The notes: generated from the letters alone by a model not told the origin. DNA of 64,000 nucleotides from Apodemus sylvaticus (GCF_947179515.1 NC_067488.1:30322039-30386038), one strand, 5' to 3'; numbered from the stretch's first letter, positions 1 through 10,846 are shown. Numbers and translations: made by a program.

Positions 1-95
1 GGGACATAGAGCTGGAGGAAGAATATAGAGGGTGGAGCTGATCAAAATACACTGTATATATAATTCTTTAAAAATAAATTTAATTCTTTTTAAAA
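1..95 (+). repeat. Old LINE-1-type 3' tail fragment
   Basis: A purine-rich stretch with GGAGGAAG and GTGGAGCTGATCAAAATAC leads into an A/T-rich tail. This is the shape of the end of older murid L1 3' UTRs. The element runs off the window edge, so its length is unknown. Confidence 0.4.
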
Positions 96-164
96 AGGAC
101 CTCTGGGACTAAACACATGGATCAGGCTTTTTGTTTGATTAATTTGGTTTGGTGGAATTTTTGT

Positions 165-345
165 GGGGTTTTGTTTTTTTGTTGTTTTGTTTTGTTTTGT
201 TTTGTTTTTAGACCAAGAGAAAGAATCTAAAGTTGGGTGTATAGGGAGATCTGTGGGTAGGAAGGGAAAGAATATGATCAACATATTGACCTGAGAAGTT
301 GAAGGTGAGGAAAAGTATATGATAAAAATATTCTGTACCTTTTTA
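165..345 (+). repeat. (TTTTG)n tract and old L1 3' UTR end
   Basis: A run of TTTTG units (about 165-208) is followed by AGAAAGAATCTAAAGTTGGG and a G-rich segment ending in GAATATGATCAACATATTG. The same order (G/T-rich tract, then ATAAAGTTGGGTGGAT, then GGGAGGAGC) recurs near 45.6-45.8 kb. That recurrence supports an old L1 3' UTR family and not chance low complexity. Confidence 0.5.
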
Positions 346-371
346 AAATACTTTTTAAAAGAACACATAGT

Positions 372-545
372 GCTCTCATAAAGGACCCAAGTTTAGTTCC
401 TAGCACCCAGGGGACTCAAAACTGTCTCTACCTTCAGCTATAGGGAATTCAACTGCCTCTGGCTTGCATTGATACCCATTCTCATCTAAATGCATGTACC
501 CACATACAGACACATACAATTAAAAATAAAAATAAATCAATCTTT
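372..545 (+). repeat. B3/B2-related SINE fragment
   Basis: The stretch has GGACCCAAGTTTAGTTCCTAGCACCCAG, a diverged B-box-like region of tRNA-derived SINEs. A CTGCCTCTGGCTTGC segment and a CACATACA tail with A-rich 3' end follow. The 5' end is missing. Confidence 0.7.
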
Positions 546-1188
546 AAAAAAATTAAAACTCTATTAGAAGCAAGGGAATAAATGGTTGTTTCTGTGCAGT
601 GGATGAGTATGTGTGAAGAATGCATGTGTGTGTGCACATATGTGTGTAGGTGTTGCATGTGCATGTGTTGTGGTCAGAGGCTGATATCAGCATCTTTCAT
701 TATTCCCCATTTTTGACACTTCCATGCATAGATAATGAGTTTTGCTCATTTTTTAACACCCATTGCTTTCGTTCATCCTTCCCTCCCACCAAAACCCTTC
801 TATTTCTCCCAAAGCCTACATTGACTTTGATGTATTTTGAGGTTTTTGTTTTGTTTAGTTTGTAACTCAGTGTTATAGTTGCTTAAATGAGCATGGGGGG
901 GGGGGGGGACAGTTATTGTCCAGAACATAAGCAATCTTTCAGTGGCAACTCCATTGAAAAAAAGTGACTCCTTGTCCCCCAACAACCATGAACTGTTCAC
1001 AGTCCCTCAGTGAAGGTTATGACTTTATGAGGCCCTCTTCCATGCATGATGAGATTCTACCTTAAGTTTCCTCCGACAGTATCTCTTACTGAACCTGAAG
1101 CTTTCCTGTTTGGGTAAACTGGCAGAAAGTCTGTGAGACCTGCCTGTCTTGGTCTTCCACATGCCAAAAGCTGCAAATCACTGCCCCT
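546..1188. other. No gene seen; TG-rich patch and G14 run
   Basis: No coding or RNA feature is recognised. A TG-rich patch lies near 622-680. A pure run of 14 G occupies 895-908. Short frames here show no family resemblance. Confidence 0.6.
895..908 (+). repeat. Poly-G tract (G14)
   Basis: Fourteen consecutive G. The tract is length-unstable by nature and able to form G-quadruplex structures. Confidence 0.95.
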
Positions 1189-1277
1189 GGCTTTTATGCA
1201 GATGCTGGGGATTTGAACTCAGGTCCTCATGCTTAGACAGCAAGCACTTTTTCCACTGAGCTATTCCTCCAGCACCA
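1189..1277 (-). repeat. B3/B2-related SINE fragment, reverse
   Basis: GGGATTTGAACTCAGGTCCTC, then CAAGCACTTTTTCCACTGAGC, is the reverse complement of the tRNA-like A and B box region of B2/B3 SINEs. Only the 5' part of the SINE is present. Confidence 0.7.
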
Positions 1278-1536
1278 AGAAGCAAAGAAGATAGTGTTAA
1301 AAAGCAGAATAGAGCAGTGACTTCCAGTTCCCATAGGCCTGTGTGGAGGGCTGTGCAATCCTGTCCATTTCTGACCCTCATTCCTTCTTAGAGCATTTCA
1401 CGTCCATGAGCCCTCATCAGCCCAGACCCATGGTACAGGTTCAACCCACAAACCCATGTTTGGCCTTCCTTGTTCGTTCCTGCATTGTTTGGTCCATTTT
1501 TTACCATCTTGAAGGTGTGTGAAAATTTCCAAGTAC

Positions 1537-1620
1537 TAGCCTTATTTTAGCTCTATATGAGGAACTTGAACATGCTAGTAGCCTTATTTTAGCTCTATAT
1601 GAGGAACTTGAACATGCTAG
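1537..1620 (+). repeat. Perfect 42-bp tandem duplication
   Basis: Positions 1537-1578 and 1579-1620 are identical 42-bp units containing GCCTTATTTTAGCTCTATAT. The match runs 3 bases further into a third unit. Perfect identity points to a recent replication-slippage duplication in otherwise unique DNA. Confidence 0.95.
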
Positions 1621-1739
1621 TAGAGCTCAAAAAGTACCAGTTGTTGCCTTTCCATATTTACTGTTCTCAAATCTATCATTTCATTCCATACCTCACAGTT
1701 GTGTTCTGAGATAGTCAATCCTTCACACTTAGTGCCTAA

Positions 1740-1925
1740 ACCATTACATATACTAAGAGTAAAATGCTAATACTTATAAGTGCTTATTACATGTCAGGCA
1801 CATGTACCATTGAATCCTCACTAAAACCCTTTAGGGAGATACTATTAGCATTTCTTTTTCATGGATATGGAAATTGGGATGCAGAAAAATGAAATAACTT
1901 GCCCAAATTATACAGGTACTTGTAG
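1740..1925 (-). repeat. MIR SINE, reverse
   Basis: In order, the stretch shows GTGCTTATTACATGTCAGGCA, AATCCTCACTAAAACCCTTTAGGGAGATACTATTA, and a degenerate ACTTGCCCAAATTATACAG. This is the reverse complement of the MIR consensus. It is an ancient, highly diverged, mammal-wide tRNA-derived SINE. Confidence 0.7.
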
Positions 1926-2028
1926 AACTAGAATCAAAATAAGTGTATAAGTAAATAAATAAAACATGGGAGGGTAATACTTAGTGGGAAGTACATTTAC
2001 TGATGGAAATAAATATTCTGTGGGCAAA

Positions 2029-3277
2029 AGGAATTAAGCTACTTTATTTTTTTTTCTTTTTTTTTATTATTCGATATAATTTATTTACATTTCAAATGAT
2101 TTCCCCTTTTCTAGCCCCCCCACTCCCCGAAAGTCCCGCAAGCCCCCTTCTCTTCCCCTGTCCTCCCACCCACCCCTTCCCACTTCCCCATTCTGGTTTT
2201 GCTGAATACTGTTTCACTGAGTCTTTCCAGAACCAGGGGCCACTCCTCCTTTCTTCTTGTACCTCATTTGATGTGTGGATTATGTTTTGGGTATTCCAGT
2301 TTTCTAGGTTAATATCCACTTATTAGTGAGTGCATACCATGATTCACCTTTTGAGTCTGGGTTACCTCACTTAGTATGATGTTCTCTAGGTCCATCCATT
2401 TGCCTAAGAATTTCATGAATTCATTGTTTCTAATGGCTGAATAGTACTCCATTGTGTAGATATACCACAGTTTTTGCATCCACTCTTCTGTTGAGGGATA
2501 CCTGGGTTCTTTCCAGCATCTGGCAATTACAAATAGGGCTGCTATGAACATAGTAGAACATGTATCCTTATTACATGGTGGGGAGTCTTCTGGGTATATG
2601 CCCAGGAGTGGTATAGCAGGATCCTCTGGAAGTAAGGTGCCCAGTTTTCGGAGGAACCGCCAGACTGATTTCCAGAGTGGTTGTACCAATTTGCAACCCC
2701 ACCAGCAGTGGAGGAGTGTTCCTCTTTCTCCACACCCTCTCCAACACCTGCTGTCTCCTGAATTTTTAATCTTAGCCATTCTGACTGGTGTAAGATGAAA
2801 TCTTAGGGTTGTTTTGATTTGCATTTCCCTAATGACTAATGAAATTGAGCATTTTTTAAGATGCTTCTCCGCCATCCGAAGTTCTTCAGGTGAGAATTCT
2901 TTGTTTAACTCTGTACCCCCATTTTTTTAATAGGGTTGTTTGGTTTTCTGGAGTCTAACTTCTTGAGTTCTTTATATATATTGGATATTAGCCCTCTATC
3001 TGATGTAGGATTGGTGAAGATCTTTTCCCAATTTGTTGGTTGCCGATTTGTCCTCTTGATGGTGTCCTTTGCCTTACAGAAACTTTGTAATTTTACGAGG
3101 TCCCATTTGTCAATTCTTGCTCTTAGAGCATACGCTATTGGTGTTCTGTTCAGAAACTTTCTCCCTGTACCGATGTCCTCAATGGTCTTCCCCAGTTTTT
3201 TTTCTATTAGCTTCAGAGTGTCTGGCTTTATGTGGAGGTCCTTGATCCATTTGGATTTGAGGAATTAAGCTACTTTA
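2029..3277 (-). mobile_element. Young 5'-truncated LINE-1 with 18-bp TSD
   Basis: The L1 body spans about 2047-3259 on the minus strand. It is bounded by identical 18-bp direct repeats AGGAATTAAGCTACTTTA at 2029-2046 and 3260-3277. Its poly(A) tail reads as the T-rich stretch at 2046-2070, next to ATTATTCGATATAATTTATTT, the rat-type L1 3' end. It contains the 3' UTR and about 315 C-terminal codons of ORF2. It is nearly identical to the copy at 30394-31620 but has extra bases in the A-run and G-run near 2916-2930 (reverse complement has 7 A and 5 G, against 6 A and 4 G). These shift the reading frame. The insertion arose by target-primed reverse transcription and is dead on arrival. Confidence 0.95.
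2309..3259 (-). pseudogene. LINE-1 ORF2 C-terminal fragment, frameshifted
   Basis: This is the C-terminal part of the L1 endonuclease/reverse transcriptase polyprotein. It lies downstream of the reverse transcriptase catalytic domain and includes the cysteine-rich C-terminal region. The last 188 codons (2309-2875) are open and end with LISGY and a stop, the normal ORF2 terminus. The upstream 110-odd codons are in a different frame because of the homopolymer length changes near 2916-2930. No endonuclease or reverse transcriptase active site is present, so it cannot retrotranspose. Start codons inside it are incidental. The family assignment is secure; any host function is not suggested by the sequence. 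Confidence 0.92.
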
Positions 3278-3370
3278 AAACACAGCATTTTATCAGTCTT
3301 TTCAAATTCTGTAAAGAAACATTATGTCAGGCATGAGCTGTAATACAGCCCAGGATCACTAGATTAACCA

Positions 3371-3752
3371 GGTGTCTTAGGGTTTTTGTTACTGTGACAA
3401 AGCACCATGAACCAAAAGCAAACTGGGAAGAAAAGGATTTACTTTGCTTACACTTCTAGATCATAGTCCATTATTGGAGAAAGTCAGGACAGGAACTCAA
3501 ACAAGGCAGGATCCTTGGAGGTAGGAGCTGATACAGAGGTCATGGAGGGGTGCTGGCTCCTGACCTGCTTCATATGGCTTGCTCATCCTGCTTTCTTAAA
3601 GAACCCAGGACCACCAGCTCAGAGATAGCACCACCCACAATTGAGAAAAATGCCATAGAGCTGGATCTCATGAAGTCATTTCTTCAACTGAGGATTCTTT
3701 CTCTCTCATGATTCCAGCTTGCATCAAATTGACACACAAAACCAGCCAGAAC
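3371..3752 (+). repeat. Rodent interspersed repeat (class uncertain)
   Basis: It begins GTCTTAGGGTTTTTGTTACTG, passes GTCAGGACAGGAACTCAAAC and GGAGGTAGGAGCTGATAC, and ends CATCAAATTGACACACAAAACCAGCC. I recognise this from memory as a very common murid repeat, but I cannot fix its class name without a search. Related fragments occur at about 19800-20090 and 20960-21146. Confidence 0.6.
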
Positions 3753-3755
3753 ACC

Positions 3756-4660
3756 ATGCTCAGAATCAGAAATGAAAATCTCTGTTGATATGAGCATGAA
3801 AAGTATTTACTATTCTCTGTAGCTCTTGTCCTCAGCAAACTTTAACAGAATACAAGCAGAATGAGTGTGTGAGCTTTGACTTCATACCTCTCTAATTTCA
3901 ACTCCTAATTTTTGCTCTTCCTCTTGTCTGTATTGCTCAGATTCACTGTCTAGGTTGGAATGTGAAGAGTAGCCAGGAAGGACTCGAGCCCCCATTAATG
4001 TGGTTGGAAAATTTAAAAGTATGAATGAGATGTTTCATATCTCAGGAACTGCAAGCTGACATGGAGAATTCAGATCTAAAAAGGACATAATTGCCCAAAG
4101 GGATCTTAGAATCTTTACATGGAGACAGTTACTTCCGAATAATTCTTCAGAGTATTTCAACTATCATTGGGAATAAAGCATAATAAGTGGAGATGCAGAG
4201 ACTAATTTGCTGAAATGGGACTCATAGATGCAGATGATTTAACAAACAGAATGGCTGGTTAGAGTCATATCCCTGAAGATCATGGCATATGTAGTCAAAT
4301 TCCAATTTAACCATCAGACTAAGAAGGATCCTCTAAGGAAATTCTCTAAGTCCAACATCCAAAGAGTGCAGAAGAACAAAAATACCATGAATAGTTATAC
4401 TGGTGTACAATGTTCAAGTTCCAGAGTTCTCTGTTCACCTAGATTAGCAACCTGTGGCCAAGATACCAGGAGAATTAAACATGAGCCAAACTACCCAGCA
4501 GAAATTTTCTGGGGTGGGTTTTGGAAGGAACAACAAGATTCAGCTCCATCAAAGGCATATGGGCATGGGTTATGGGTAGCCATGTGCAAGAATCAGAAAT
4601 GTTGCATGGATAACAATTTTAAGACTTCTAGAATGTGCTTATATACAAGTATGCATATGT
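3756..4660. other. Unique DNA, no gene recognised
   Basis: A 138-codon frame at 4282-4698 ends in translated TATATA repeat. It shows no domain, signal or membrane segment that I recognise, and looks like a chance frame. Confidence 0.55.
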
Positions 4661-4690
4661 ATGTATGTATATATATATATATATATATCT
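4655..4690 (+). repeat. (TATG)n/(TA)n microsatellite
   Basis: Alternating ATGTATGT and then TATATATA units make a short unstable tract. Confidence 0.85.
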
Positions 4691-4749
4691 TAGCTTAGTT
4701 ATATTTGATCTTAGTGTAGCTGATATATGTGTGTATATGTGTGTGTATG

Positions 4750-4890
4750 CATAAATGGAGTCATTTAATCTCCACAGAAGTACTAGGAAATAGATACTAC
4801 TTTATTTGTACCTGGGTAGGAGAAAAACTGAGACATAGGATAAGTTAACAAAGATCACCAGAGGACATTCTTCCAAACATAGAATAAGGC
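4750..4890 (-). repeat. Probable MIR fragment, reverse
   Basis: CATTTAATCTCCACAGAAGTACTAGGAAATAGATACTACTTTA and then AAAACTGAGACATAGGATAAGTTAAC follow the reversed MIR core in order, with strong divergence. Confidence 0.5.
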
Positions 4891-4899
4891 TAGGCCACA

Positions 4900-5336
4900 A
4901 ATGAAAATGTCTTGCTCAAGAGCCCATGAGAGCCTGTGCAATGAAAAATGGGGACAAATAATTACCAAGAACTTAAGTGCTATAGCAAAAGAGGCATAAC
5001 AGAAGCAGCCCTTCCCTAACTTAGGGATCCTCACCTCTGGAAGTTGTTACTATGCTGACACCATCAGCCATACCCTTAAATACTATACAACAGAATAGCT
5101 AATTATAGATCTAGTAGGACCATGCATGTGTGAGTCTGCAGGATGGGTAATCTGGGATAAACTTCATCTCAAGAGTTGTGCCTGAAAAATTGCAGGAGTG
5201 AAGACAGCTAGAAATTGACAAGAGATCCAGTTGTCATTTACACAAATAAACAAGACTCTCCAGCAGAAAGTTATATAAATCTATAATTAGTTGACAATTT
5301 CACAAATCAAATTTGAGACAAAAATATCTAGCTTTA
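4900..5336. other. Unique DNA, no gene recognised
   Basis: Nothing beyond A/T-rich unique sequence is visible. Confidence 0.5.
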
Positions 5337-5837
5337 AAAATTGCCTCTGCGCTTGCGGAAAGGAGCCTGATATGGCTGTCTCCAAAGAGGGCCCTGCCTG
5401 AGCCTTATAGATTCAGAGACAGATACTAGCAGCCAACCATTGGACTGAGTGCAGGGTCCCCAATGGAGGAGTTGGAGGGAGGACTAGAAGAGCTGAAGGG
5501 GTTTGCAACCTCACGGGAAAAACCTGACCTCCCAGGGCTCCCAGAGATTAAGCCATCAACCAAGGGGAACACATGGTTCCAGCTGCATTTGTGGCAGAGG
5601 AATGTCTTGTAGGGCATCGGTGGGAGAAGAGGTCCTTGGTCCTATGAAGGCTGGATTGTTACCCCATCATGGGGGAATCAAGGGGAGGTAGGTGGGAGTG
5701 GGTTAGGTAGAGGGGCATCTTCATGGAGGCAGGGAGAGGGAGGATAGGTTGGAGGTTTTCTGGGAGGGGGGAAATGGGAAAAGGAATAACATTTGAAATT
5801 TCAATGAAGAATATATTCAATTAAAAAATATTATATG
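5337..5837 (+). mobile_element. LINE-1 3' UTR fragment (outer copy)
   Basis: GGAGCCTGATATGGCTGTCTC, CAGCCAACCATTGGACTGAG and GGTCCTTGGTCCTATGAAGG mark a murid L1 3' UTR. It ends in a G-rich stretch, AACATTTGAAATTTCAATGAAG and an A-rich tail. Only the 3' UTR is present. The tail is interrupted by a second L1 3' UTR. Confidence 0.85.
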
Positions 5838-6130
5838 CAAACGCCCCAGGACTCCCAGGAACTAAACCGTCAACCAAGGGGTACACATGCTTCCAGCCAA
5901 AAATGTGGCAGAGGAATGCTTTGTCAGGCATCAGTGGAAGGAGTGGTCCTTGGTCAGGAGAAGGCTCAATAGATGCCCCAACAAAAGGAAATCAAGGGGG
6001 TGGTGGGAGTGGGCTGGGTGGAGGGACTTATACCAGGAGGCAGGGGGTGGGAAGAGGGGTTGGGGGTTTTCAGGAAGGGGGAAAACAGGGAAAGGTTTTA
6101 CCATTTGAAATGTAAATGAAGATTATATTC

Positions 6131-6172
<42 letters not shown>

Positions 6173-6192
6173 CAAAAAAGAAATATTATATG
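5838..6192 (+). mobile_element. Second LINE-1 3' UTR, with 12-bp TSD
   Basis: A second copy of the same 3' UTR type starts at the CCAGGACTCCCAGGAACTAAAC region and ends CCATTTGAAATGTAAATGAAG. A (TA)n tract follows. The 12-bp direct repeat AAATATTATATG at 5826-5837 and 6181-6192 brackets it, so this copy inserted into the A/T-rich tail of the first. Confidence 0.8.
6134..6171 (+). repeat. (TA)n microsatellite
   Basis: About 19 TA units grow out of the A/T-rich tail of the upstream L1, a common microsatellite birthplace. Confidence 0.95.
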
Positions 6193-6720
6193 TATCCAAA
6201 AAAAAGAATTGCCTTTGTATTTTCAGATGGTTGACATTTTTCCATCAAAGAATTTAGTAAATGTATTAATAACACCACCACCCCCGGAAAAAAAAAAACC
6301 TATATTCCCTTGAGATCCTGAGGCAGATAAGACATTTTTGAAAAACTTGATGGGGTGGATGCTGTTATTTAATTAGGGAAAAAAGAAATACTTTTCTTTT
6401 TACCATTTTCTGAGCATTCATGAGACTCTTGTATTCTCTACTGTGAAGATACATTAGTATTCACAGCATGTAGGAGGGAAAGGAAAAACCAGCATTATCA
6501 ATGATGAATGGCTTGTCTAAGTTTCTCATTTCTTCATTTGCTTATCCAATAGCTAATACTTGAGCACTTACTATTTGCCAGATACTGTGTTGGGCTTCAA
6601 ATACACAAATCCTACCCTCAAGTAGCTAATATCAGGTTTTTGGAGCAAGAGTTGTCTATCCATCCTGGCTTCCTATCTCAGTACTCTGTGGTGGTATTTA
6701 AATATGTTGTTCACCAATCT
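6193..6720. other. Unique DNA with an ancient repeat trace
   Basis: Positions 6535-6610 read TTGAGCACTTACTATTTGCCAGATACTGTGTTGGGC. This resembles the conserved core of an ancient mammalian-wide repeat (MIR or L2 class). The rest is A/T-rich unique DNA without a gene. Confidence 0.4.
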
Positions 6721-6722
6721 AC

Positions 6723-6923
6723 ATGCTTATTAAAATATATATGGATAAAAACAACACAGTAAAATGCCAGCCCAGGCTACTATACCCAGCAAAACATTCA
6801 ATTACCATAGATGGAGAAACAGAGGTATTCCATGACAAAAACAAATTTAAACAATATCTTTCCACAAATTTAGCCCTTCAAAAAATAATAAATGGAAAAC
6901 TCAAACAAAAGGATGGAAACTAA
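6723..6923 (+). pseudogene. LINE-1 ORF1 C-terminal domain fragment
   Basis: About 52 codons from 6768 match the C-terminal domain of the L1 RNA-binding chaperone ORF1p. The readable stretch QPRLLYPAKHSITIDGE is followed by KFKQYLSTNLALQKIINGK. The stop at 6921-6923 is the natural ORF1 end. The coiled coil and RRM domain that should precede it are missing, because the element is truncated near 6723-6768. The first ~15 codons of the open frame are probably flanking sequence. It cannot form the ORF1p trimer. Confidence 0.85.
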
Positions 6924-6984
6924 ATCCTAGAAAAAGCAAGAAAACAATCTTATTTTAACAAACCAAATAGTAGATAGTCACATA

Positions 6985-9900
6985 AACATAATTGCACCTC
7001 TAATAACAAAGATAACAGGAAGCAGAAATCACTTTTCCTTAATATCTCTTAATATCAATGGACTCAATTCACCAATAAAAAGATATAGACTAACAGACTG
7101 GATATGTAAACAGGACCCAACAGTTTGCTGCTTACAGAAAACCCACATGGGTTACAAAGACAGACACTACCACAGAATAAAAGACTGGAAAACAATTTTC
7201 CAAGCAAATGGTCCCAAGAAACAAGCTGGATTAGCCATTCTAATATTGAATAACATCGACTTTCAAGCTAAAATCATAAAAAAGGATAAGGAGGGACACT
7301 TTATAACCATCAAAGGTAAAATCTACCGAGAAGAACTCTCAATTCTGAACATTTATGCTCCAAATGCAAGGGCACCCACATTCATAAAAGAAACTTTGCT
7401 AAAGCTCAAAGCACACATTGAACCTCATGCAATAATAGTGGGAGACTTCAACACCTCATTCTCATCAATAGACAGATCATTGAAACAGAAACTAAACAGA
7501 GACACAGTGAAACAGAAGTTATGGAACAAATAGATTTAACAGATATCTATAGAATATTTTATCCTAAAACAAAAGAATATGCCTTCTTCTCAGCATCCCC
7601 CAGTACCTTCAACAAGACTGAGCATATAGTTGGTCACAAAACCGGTCTTGTCAGATGCAAGAAGATTGAAATAATCCCATGCATCCTATCAGATCATCAC
7701 AGAGTAAAGCTGATCTTCAATAAAAACAAAAATAACAGAAAGCCCATATACATGTAGAAACTGAACAACACTACTAAATGATAACTAGATCAAGGAAGAA
7801 ATAAAGAAAGAAATCAAAGACTTTTTAGAATTTAATGAAAATGAAGCCACAACATATCCAAATTTATGGGACACAATGAAAGCAGTAGTACAAGGAAAAC
7901 CCATAGCTCTGAGTGCCTCCAAAAAGAAACTGGAGAGAGTATAAACTAGCAGCTTGACAGCACAACTGAAAGCTCTACAACAAAAAGAAGCAAATACACC
8001 CCAAAGGAGTAGATGACAGGAAATAATCAAACTCAGGGCTGAAATCAACCAAGTAGAAACAAAATGAACTATATAAAAAAAAATCAACCAAACCAGAAGC
8101 TGTTTTTTTTTTTAGAGAAAATTAACAAGATAGATAAACGTTTAGCCAAACTAATGAGAGGACACAGAGACAGTATCCAAATCAACAAAATCAGAAATGA
8201 AAAGGGAGACATAAAACAGAAACTGAGGCTATGCAAAAAAATCATCATATTATACTACAAAACCTATGCTCAAGAAAACTAGAAAATATGAATAAAACGG
8301 ACAATTTTCTAGAGAGATACCAACTACCAAAGTTAAATCAAGATCAGATAAATGATCTAAACAGTCCCATAACCCCTAAATAAATAAAAGCAGTCATTAA
8401 TAGTCTCCCAACCAAAAAGAACCCAGGACTACTTGAGTTTAGTGCAGAATTTTATCAAACCTTCAAAAAAGACCTAACACCAATACTCTTCAAACTATTT
8501 CACAAAATAGAAACAGAAGGAACACTACTCAATTTGTTCTATGAAGCCACAATTACACTGATATAAACCACACAAAGACCAAACAAAGAAAGAGAACTTC
8601 AGACTAGTTTCCCTTATGAATATCAATGCAAAAGTATTCAATAAAATTCTCACAAATCCAAGAATACATCAAAATGATCATCCATCATGAACAAGTAGGC
8701 TTCATCCCAGGGATAAAGGGATGGTTCAATATACAGAAATCCGTCAATGTAATCCACTATGTAAACAAACTCAAAGAAAAAAAACCACATGACCATTTCA
8801 TTATATGCTGAGAAAGCATTTGACAAAATCAAATACCCCTTCATGATAAAAGTATTGCAAAGATCAGGAATTCAAGGCCCACACCTAAACATAGTAAAAA
8901 CTATATACAGCAAACCAGTAGCCAACATCAAACTAAATGGAGAGAAACTTGAAGCAATCCCACTAAAATCAGGGAATAGACAAGGCTGTCTACTCTTTCC
9001 CTACCTGTCCAATATAGTACTTGAAGTCCTAGGGAGAACATTTAGACAACAAAAGAAGGTAAAAGGGATACAAATTAGAAAGGAAGAAGTCAAAATATCA
9101 CTATTTGCCAATGATATGTTCTTATACTGTGACCCCAAAAATTCCACCAGAGAACTCCTACAGCTGATAAACAACTTCAGCAAAGAGGCTGGATATAAAA
9201 TTAACTCAAGTAAATCAGTAGCCTTCTTCTACTCTAAGGATAAACAGGCTGAGAAAGAAATTGGGGAAACAACAATTTTCACTATAGTCATAAATAATAT
9301 CTATTTATTTATTTATCTAATAAATAGATATTATTTATTGACTCTAATCAAGCACGTGAAAGATCTGTATGACAAGAACTTCAAGTCTCTGAAGAAATAA
9401 ATCAAAGAAGATATCAGAAGATGAAAAGATCTTCCATGCTCATGGATTGGTAGAGTTAATATAGTAAAAATGGCCATCTTGCCAAAAGCAGTCTACAGAC
9501 TCAGTGCAATCTCTATCAAACATCCAACTCAATTCTTCATAGAGTTAGAAAGAACAATTTCCAAATTTATCTGGAATAACAGAAATCCAGGATAATGAAA
9601 ACTATCCTAAATAATAAAAGAACTTCTGGCAGAATCACCATCCCAGACCTCAAGCTGTATTTGAGAGCACTAGTGATAAAAACTGTGTGGTATTGGTACA
9701 GTGACAGGCAGGTAGATCAATGGAATAGAATTGAAGACACAGAAATGTATTCACGCACCTATGGTCACTTGATATTTAACAAAGAAGTTAAAACATCCAG
9801 CAGAAAAAAAGCATTTTCAACAAATGGTGCTGGATCAACTGGCGGTTAACATGTAGAGAACTGCAAAATGATCCATTCTTATCCCCTTGTACAAAGCTCA

Positions 9901-10846
9901 AGTTCAAGCAGATCAAGGACCTCCACATAAAACCAGATATACTGAAACTAATAGAAAAGAAAGTGTGGGAAATCCTCAAGCACATGGGTACGGGGGAAAT
10001 TTTCCTGAACAGAACACCAATAGCTTATGCTTTAAGATCAAGAATTGACAAATGGAACCTCATAAAATTGCAAAGATTCTATAAGGCAAAGAACACTATC
10101 AATAGGACAAAAGGGCAACCAACAGATTGGGAAAAGATCTTTACCAATCCTACATCCAATAGAGGGCTAATATCCAATATATTAAAATAAACTCAAAAAG
10201 TTATACTCCAGAGAACCAAGTAGCCCTATTAGAAATGGGGTACAAAGCTAAACAAAGAATTCTCAACTGAGGAATACCGAATGGCTGAGAGGCACCTAAA
10301 GAAATATTCAACATCCTTAGTCATCAGGAAAATGCAAATCAAAACAACCCTGAGATTCCACTTCACACCAGTCAGAATGACTAAGATCAGAAACTCAGGT
10401 GACAGCAGATTCTGGTGAGGATGTAGAAAAAGAGGAACACTCCTCCATTGCTGGTGGGATTGCAAGCTAGTAAAACCACACTGGAAATCAGTTTGGTGGT
10501 TCCTCAGAAAATTGGATGTAGTAGTACCTAAAGATACAACTAGACCACTCCTGATCATATACCCAGAAGATGCTCTAACATGTAATAAGGACACATGCTC
10601 CACTATGTTTATACCAGCCTTATTTATAATAGCCAGAAGCTGTAAAGAACCCAGATGTCCCTCAACAGAGGAATGGATACAGAAAATGTGGTACATTGTA
10701 CAATGGAATATTACTCAGCTATTAAAAACAATGAATTCATGAAATTCTTATGGAAATGAATGGAACTAGAAAATATCATCCTGAGTGAGGTAACCCAATC
10801 ACAAAAGAACATACATGGTATGTACTCACTTAAAAGTGGATTTTAG
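6985..10846 (+). pseudogene. LINE-1 ORF2 (endonuclease-reverse transcriptase), broken
   Basis: ORF2p nicks target DNA and reverse-transcribes L1 RNA at the nick. Domains appear in order: APE-type endonuclease (about 7000-7740), reverse transcriptase (about 8400-9400) and the C-terminal region with cysteines (to the TAG at 10844-10846). In the endonuclease, the SLNINGLN, VGDFN and SDHH motifs remain. The catalytic glutamate of the usual LQETH motif is a lysine (AAA, 7138-7140). In the reverse transcriptase, the first catalytic aspartate of motif A is tyrosine (TAT, 8804-8806). The motif C FADD-type box reads FAND (AAT, 9110-9112). At least six frames are needed to follow it, and a palindromic insertion lies at 9291-9337. 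The usual start ATG appears lost. It is certainly nonfunctional. Confidence 0.95.
9291..9337. repeat. Perfect palindrome, 19-bp arms, inside L1 ORF2
   Basis: The left arm (9291-9309) and right arm (9319-9337, AATAAATAGATATTATTTA) are exact reverse complements around a 9-base loop. It sits where ORF2 normally runs from the NNI residues into the TLTK-like segment. It therefore replaces or rearranges L1 sequence and is not original to the element. It could fold as a hairpin or cruciform. Confidence 0.95.

Noticed and set aside
9363..9440. Extra internal repeat in the L1 ORF2 around the palindrome
   Set aside because: Downstream sequence (AGATCTGTATGACAAGAAC onward) returns to ordinary ORF2, so only the 9291-9337 patch is unusual.
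10229..10696. 155-codon minus-strand frame
   Set aside because: It is the antisense shadow of LINE-1 ORF2.
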